A stretch of 43,767 nucleotides of DNA, taken from contig JAFDXG010000196.1 of NCBI GenBank assembly GCA_018268105.1, positions 1 to 43,767 on the forward strand, written 5' to 3'. This DNA comes from Bacteroidota bacterium. GTDB taxonomy: Bacteria; Bacteroidota; Bacteroidia; Chitinophagales; Chitinophagaceae. A program made the position numbers and the translations under genes. Positions 40,626 through 43,767 of this stretch are shown here, one piece after another. The notes below the pieces were generated by a model that saw only the letters and a program-made list of their open reading frames with translations, was not told the origin of the DNA and made no database searches. Positions within the stretch are counted from its first letter, which is position 1; each line of letters starts with the position of its first letter.

Positions 40626-41456
40626 ATGAAAAACCAATCACCAGGAACTTATATATCTAACCCGCTCCTGCGGGTTTGTTTTATTGTATTTTCATTGCTA
40701 TTTCTGTTTTTTATGTCTTGCCGTACTCCGCGGCAATTACAATATTTACAGGGACCAATTGATACTGCCAGCCTAAGCAAGATAAATTTTCCTGAACCGG
40801 TTATTCAAAAAGGGGATATATTAAGTATAGTAGTATATAGTGATAATCCAGAGCTGACCACTTTTTATAATCAACAAACGGGTTCAAATACTGCTGCTGG
40901 CTCAACAAATTCGCCGACAACCGCTTCAAGCGTTTCAGGGTATGAAGTAGACGATAATGGAAATATCCGTTTTCCGTCATTAGGCTCAGTTCATGTTGAA
41001 GGAAGGTCTACCCGGCAGCTTCAGGATTCATTAAGTCATAATCTTACCCAATATCTGAAGAACCCGTATTGTTCTGTTCGTATTATAAATAAAAAGTTCA
41101 CAATTCTGGGCGAGGTATTAAAGCAGGGGCTTTACAATTTCCCGGCAGAGCGGATTAATATATTTGAAGCATTGGGTTTGGCGGGAGATATTACAATGTA
41201 TGGATTGAGAGATTCAATAATGGTGATAAGAGAAGCTAATGGGAAAAGAACTTTTGGCAATTTAAGTGTAAATGATCCAAATGTTTTGCTTTCTCCTTAT
41301 TATTATCTTCATCAAAATGATATCATAATAGTAAAGGCAACGCCTAAAAAACCTACACTTTCAGACCAGTCCACTACCCGAAACCTGGCAATTGTAGCAA
41401 CCATTGCTACCATTCTTACTTCATTGGCAGTGGTTTTCAATATTTTCAGACGTTAA
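40626..41456 (+). CDS. Polysaccharide export outer-membrane lipoprotein, Wza/OPX family
   Basis: A protein of 276 residues. A lipoprotein signal with Cys32 in LFFMSC suggests acylation and outer-membrane targeting. The Poly_export domain follows: VIQKGDILSIVVYSDNPEL, then VDDNGNIRFPSLGSVHVEG. An SLBB-like segment follows (FTILGEVLKQGLYNFPAERINIFEALGLAGD). Near the C-terminus is a hydrophobic helix (about 248-270) and a short basic tail. Wza-type octamers form the conduit through which capsule or exopolysaccharide leaves the cell, working with the Wzc-like protein encoded 45 bp downstream. A low-complexity Thr/Ser stretch (SNTAAGSTNSPTTASS) interrupts the first domain. Confidence 0.92.
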   Translation: MKNQSPGTYISNPLLRVCFIVFSLLFLFFMSCRTPRQLQYLQGPIDTASLSKINFPEPVIQKGDILSIVVYSDNPELTTFYNQQTGSNTAAGSTNSPTTASSVSGYEVDDNGNIRFPSLGSVHVEGRSTRQLQDSLSHNLTQYLKNPYCSVRIINKKFTILGEVLKQGLYNFPAERINIFEALGLAGDITMYGLRDSIMVIREANGKRTFGNLSVNDPNVLLSPYYYLHQNDIIIVKATPKKPTLSDQSTTRNLAIVATIATILTSLAVVFNIFRR

Positions 41457-41501
41457 TAGCCGGCGTTTAACTCAAATCTTAACTTAAGTATTTTCAAAAT
41501 A

Positions 41502-43767
41502 ATGATGGTTCAAAATTATAATGGAAATGGAGTAGATGGCGGCGGCAATACCCCGGACTTTAATCTTAAAGAATTTGTTTTTAAGTACCTGAGGTATATT
41601 CCGATCATTGCTTTTTGTGTATTGATTGCGCTGATTTTTGGATTTATAAAAATACGGTACACCACGCCTACTTATAAGGTTAGCGGAGCCTTGTTTATAA
41701 ATAAAGAACGAAAATCGTCAGGAGGAGCCAGGGAAGGTATTGAAGACATGTTTTTGTTTTCAAATAATGTGAACCTCAATAATGAGCAGGAAATTCTGCA
41801 CTCAAGACAATTAGTTGCCAGGGTGGTAAAAAACCTGGGACTGCAGTTAAATTATTATAATATTGGTAAGGTGAGGTCTACCAATATCTATGGTGCAATG
41901 CCTTTTAATCTGGAAATTATTGCCTTAAAGGATTCTGCATCATCTTTTAGTTTTGAAATTGAAACCCTTGAAAATAAATTTAAATTCCTCAAAGCCAATT
42001 CTTTTATAAATTATGGTGAGATTTTTGAAACCGCGAATGGTGTCTTTAAACTGCATCGTCTATCAAATATTTCTCTAAACGTTTTTGCCAGCCCGGTTTT
42101 TGCCATCTCATACCGTCCCCTTGAACAGGCTACAATTGCACTTGCTAATTCAATAAATGTTAGTCAGAATGTAGAACAGGCCACTATTCTTGGAATATCC
42201 ATAGAAACAGACAATACTGATTTTGGAAAAGATGTTGTTAATGCCCTGATGAAGGAATATGGCAGGATGAATGTGGAAGATAAAAAAGAAATTTCTCGGG
42301 TAACCATGCAATTCATTGATGAACGCCTGGATACAATAAAAGATGAACTTGGAACTGTGGAAACGGGATTGCTCAAATTTAGACAAAGCAATAATGTAAT
42401 TGACCTGCCGGAACAATCAAAGCTTTATTATACTGATCTTGCGGAGAATAATAAACAGCTCATTGAACAGCAGGTAAGGCTAAGTGTAATTGATTATCTG
42501 ATCAACTATATAAATAAACCGGAAAATCTTTATACTATAGTTCCAACAGACCTGGGTATTGAAGAGCCCGTTTTACTGCCATTGCTCGCCCAGTATAATC
42601 AGCTTTTACTGCAAAGGGCAAATATGATTCAAACTACCGGACCCTCAAATCAGGCTTTAGTTCTTTTGAATGTAAACATTCAAAAAATCAGAGAGCAAAT
42701 GCTTGAGGCGTTAAAAAATGTAAAACACTCTTATTCTATTGCCTATACCAGGCTGATGGATCAGCTAAACCTGTCAAAATCAAATATACGCAGTGTCCCG
42801 TCCAAGGCAAAAAACCTTCTCGACATTGAACGACAACAAAAAATAAAACAGGATCTATATTTATTTCTTTTACAAAAAAGAGAAGAAGCGGCGATATCTG
42901 CTGCGGCTACCGTTTCCAATTCCAAGCCGCTGGAAGATGCAACAGCATCCAGGGTTCCTGTTCAACCCAATAAAAAGAATATATACATCATTGCGTTTCT
43001 TATAGGATTAGCCATACCTATAGCCGTTATTGCTTTGATTGAGTTTTTAAACGATAAGATCACCGAAAAACAGGAAATAGGTAAAAAAACCCAGGCGCCC
43101 ATTGTTGGCGAAATTGGGCATGCGGGCAATGAGGCCCTGGTAGTAAAAGCAGGTAGCAGAACGGTAGTATCCGAACAGTTTAGAATTTTGCGTACAAATA
43201 TTCAGTACCTGATCCATAAAATTGAAAAACCGGTATTGCTAATCACCTCCTCTGTCAGTGGAGAAGGTAAGTCGTTTATTGCCACCAACGTAGGGGCCGT
43301 GATGGCCTTAACCGGCAAAAAGACAGTTATCCTTGAGTTTGATATCCGCAAACCCCGGTTGTTAAAAGGGCTTGGCATTAAAGCAAGTAAAGGGCTCACC
43401 AATTATATACTTGGCAATGCGGCTCCGGAAGAGATAATAGTACCGGTGGAGGAAATTCCCAATTTATTTGTAATTGCCTGCGGGCCTATACCTCCCAACC
43501 CATCGGAGTTACTACTCGATGGCCAGGTAGATAAATTATTTGAATTTCTCAAAGCAACATTTGACGCTATCATCATTGATACGGCGCCGGTAGGGCTGGT
43601 AAGCGACGGGTTTACTTTAAGTAAATATGCAGATGCCTGTTTGTATATTGTGCGGCAGGGCTATACCTTGCGTAAGCAATTGAATATGATTGAGGAGCTA
43701 TATCAGAAAAAGAGATTACCCAATATGGCATTACTGGTAAATGATATTAAAACAAAAGGCAGGTACA
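41502..43767 (+). CDS. Wzc-like polysaccharide co-polymerase / tyrosine kinase (3' end outside window)
   Basis: The frame is open from the ATG at 41502 (a second ATG follows at once) to the last base, giving 755 residues of an incomplete protein. A Wzz-type N-terminal domain has TM1 near residues 31-48, a long periplasmic coiled-coil-rich region (about 70-480), and TM2 near 493-512. The cytoplasmic BY-kinase domain has Walker A SVSGEGKS near 584, Walker A' VILEFDIRKPR near 608 (Glu at the first Asp position, second Asp kept) and Walker B IIIDTAPVGLVSD near 688. The C-terminal tyrosine cluster would lie beyond the window. It controls chain length and export of the polymer with the Wza-like lipoprotein. 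Confidence 0.93.
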   Translation, partial: MMVQNYNGNGVDGGGNTPDFNLKEFVFKYLRYIPIIAFCVLIALIFGFIKIRYTTPTYKVSGALFINKERKSSGGAREGIEDMFLFSNNVNLNNEQEILHSRQLVARVVKNLGLQLNYYNIGKVRSTNIYGAMPFNLEIIALKDSASSFSFEIETLENKFKFLKANSFINYGEIFETANGVFKLHRLSNISLNVFASPVFAISYRPLEQATIALANSINVSQNVEQATILGISIETDNTDFGKDVVNALMKEYGRMNVEDKKEISRVTMQFIDERLDTIKDELGTVETGLLKFRQSNNVIDLPEQSKLYYTDLAENNKQLIEQQVRLSVIDYLINYINKPENLYTIVPTDLGIEEPVLLPLLAQYNQLLLQRANMIQTTGPSNQALVLLNVNIQKIREQMLEALKNVKHSYSIAYTRLMDQLNLSKSNIRSVPSKAKNLLDIERQQKIKQDLYLFLLQKREEAAISAAATVSNSKPLEDATASRVPVQPNKKNIYIIAFLIGLAIPIAVIALIEFLNDKITEKQEIGKKTQAPIVGEIGHAGNEALVVKAGSRTVVSEQFRILRTNIQYLIHKIEKPVLLITSSVSGEGKSFIATNVGAVMALTGKKTVILEFDIRKPRLLKGLGIKASKGLTNYILGNAAPEEIIVPVEEIPNLFVIACGPIPPNPSELLLDGQVDKLFEFLKATFDAIIIDTAPVGLVSDGFTLSKYADACLYIVRQGYTLRKQLNMIEELYQKKRLPNMALLVNDIKTKGRY

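Noticed and set aside
43326..43356. Apparent loss of the first Asp in Walker A' of the Wzc-like kinase (Glu in VILEFDIRKPR).
   Set aside because: The second Asp and the flanking motif are intact, and Glu at this position appears to be a normal variant in this phylum, so I do not call the kinase defective.

Overview
The window looks like a chromosomal segment of a Bacteroidota bacterium, most likely a Chitinophagaceae-type genome. The evidence is moderate-to-low GC, many -7 promoter boxes of the Bacteroidota form TAnnTTTG, few Shine-Dalgarno sequences, and families typical of the phylum: DUF983, DUF2480, DUF4834, the fused 2-oxoacid:ferredoxin oxidoreductase alpha subunit, a UpxY-like NusG paralogue, and LpxH-type lipid A synthesis. 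The genus is not determined. No tRNA, rRNA, CRISPR array, transposase or phage gene was seen.

Layout. 1-9 kb: the 3' end of an enoyl-CoA hydratase gene, a GntP-type gluconate permease, DUF983 and DUF302 proteins, MurF, an aldo/keto reductase, an ABC ATPase, an MscS-type channel, a secreted propeller-like protein and LpxH. 9-20 kb: housekeeping genes ftsH, rsfS, birA, a LON-domain protein, rho and asnS, then a double universal stress protein, a 2-oxoglutarate/Fe(II) oxygenase and a chromate transporter. 20-28 kb: feoA-nadD on the minus strand, ybeY, a secreted CAP-domain protein, mnmG (gidA), nadA, then a 566-bp gap and a periplasmic SurA/PpiD-like foldase gene. 28-33 kb: DUF2480, a lone korA, a Bax-inhibitor-1 family membrane protein, an AraC regulator and a methyltransferase. 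33-37 kb: the oxidative pentose phosphate genes gnd, zwf and pgl on the minus strand, with DUF4834 upstream. 37-43.8 kb: a repeat-containing spacer, then an exopolysaccharide/glycan locus: WbpD- and WbpB-like sugar-nucleotide enzymes, a truncated UDP-GlcNAc 2-epimerase remnant, a UpxY/NusG-like antiterminator, a Wza-like export lipoprotein, and a Wzc-like chain-length regulator/tyrosine kinase that runs off the end.

The most notable feature is that the 21-26 kb block looks like the replication-origin and partition region. Two near-perfect parS palindromes (TGTTYCACGTGAAACG) bracket the CAP gene just upstream of mnmG/gidA. About 3.2-3.7 kb away, the divergent nadA/ppiD gap carries at least six DnaA-box-like nonamers in both orientations, including one exact TTATNCACA match. 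The first parS is written into the start of the CAP reading frame. The second starts at the base after that gene's stop codon and repeats the same TAATG + parS context. A second point of interest is the glycan locus, where a 2-epimerase gene has been cut to about 20 recognisable codons, next to a long untranslated stretch before the antiterminator gene.
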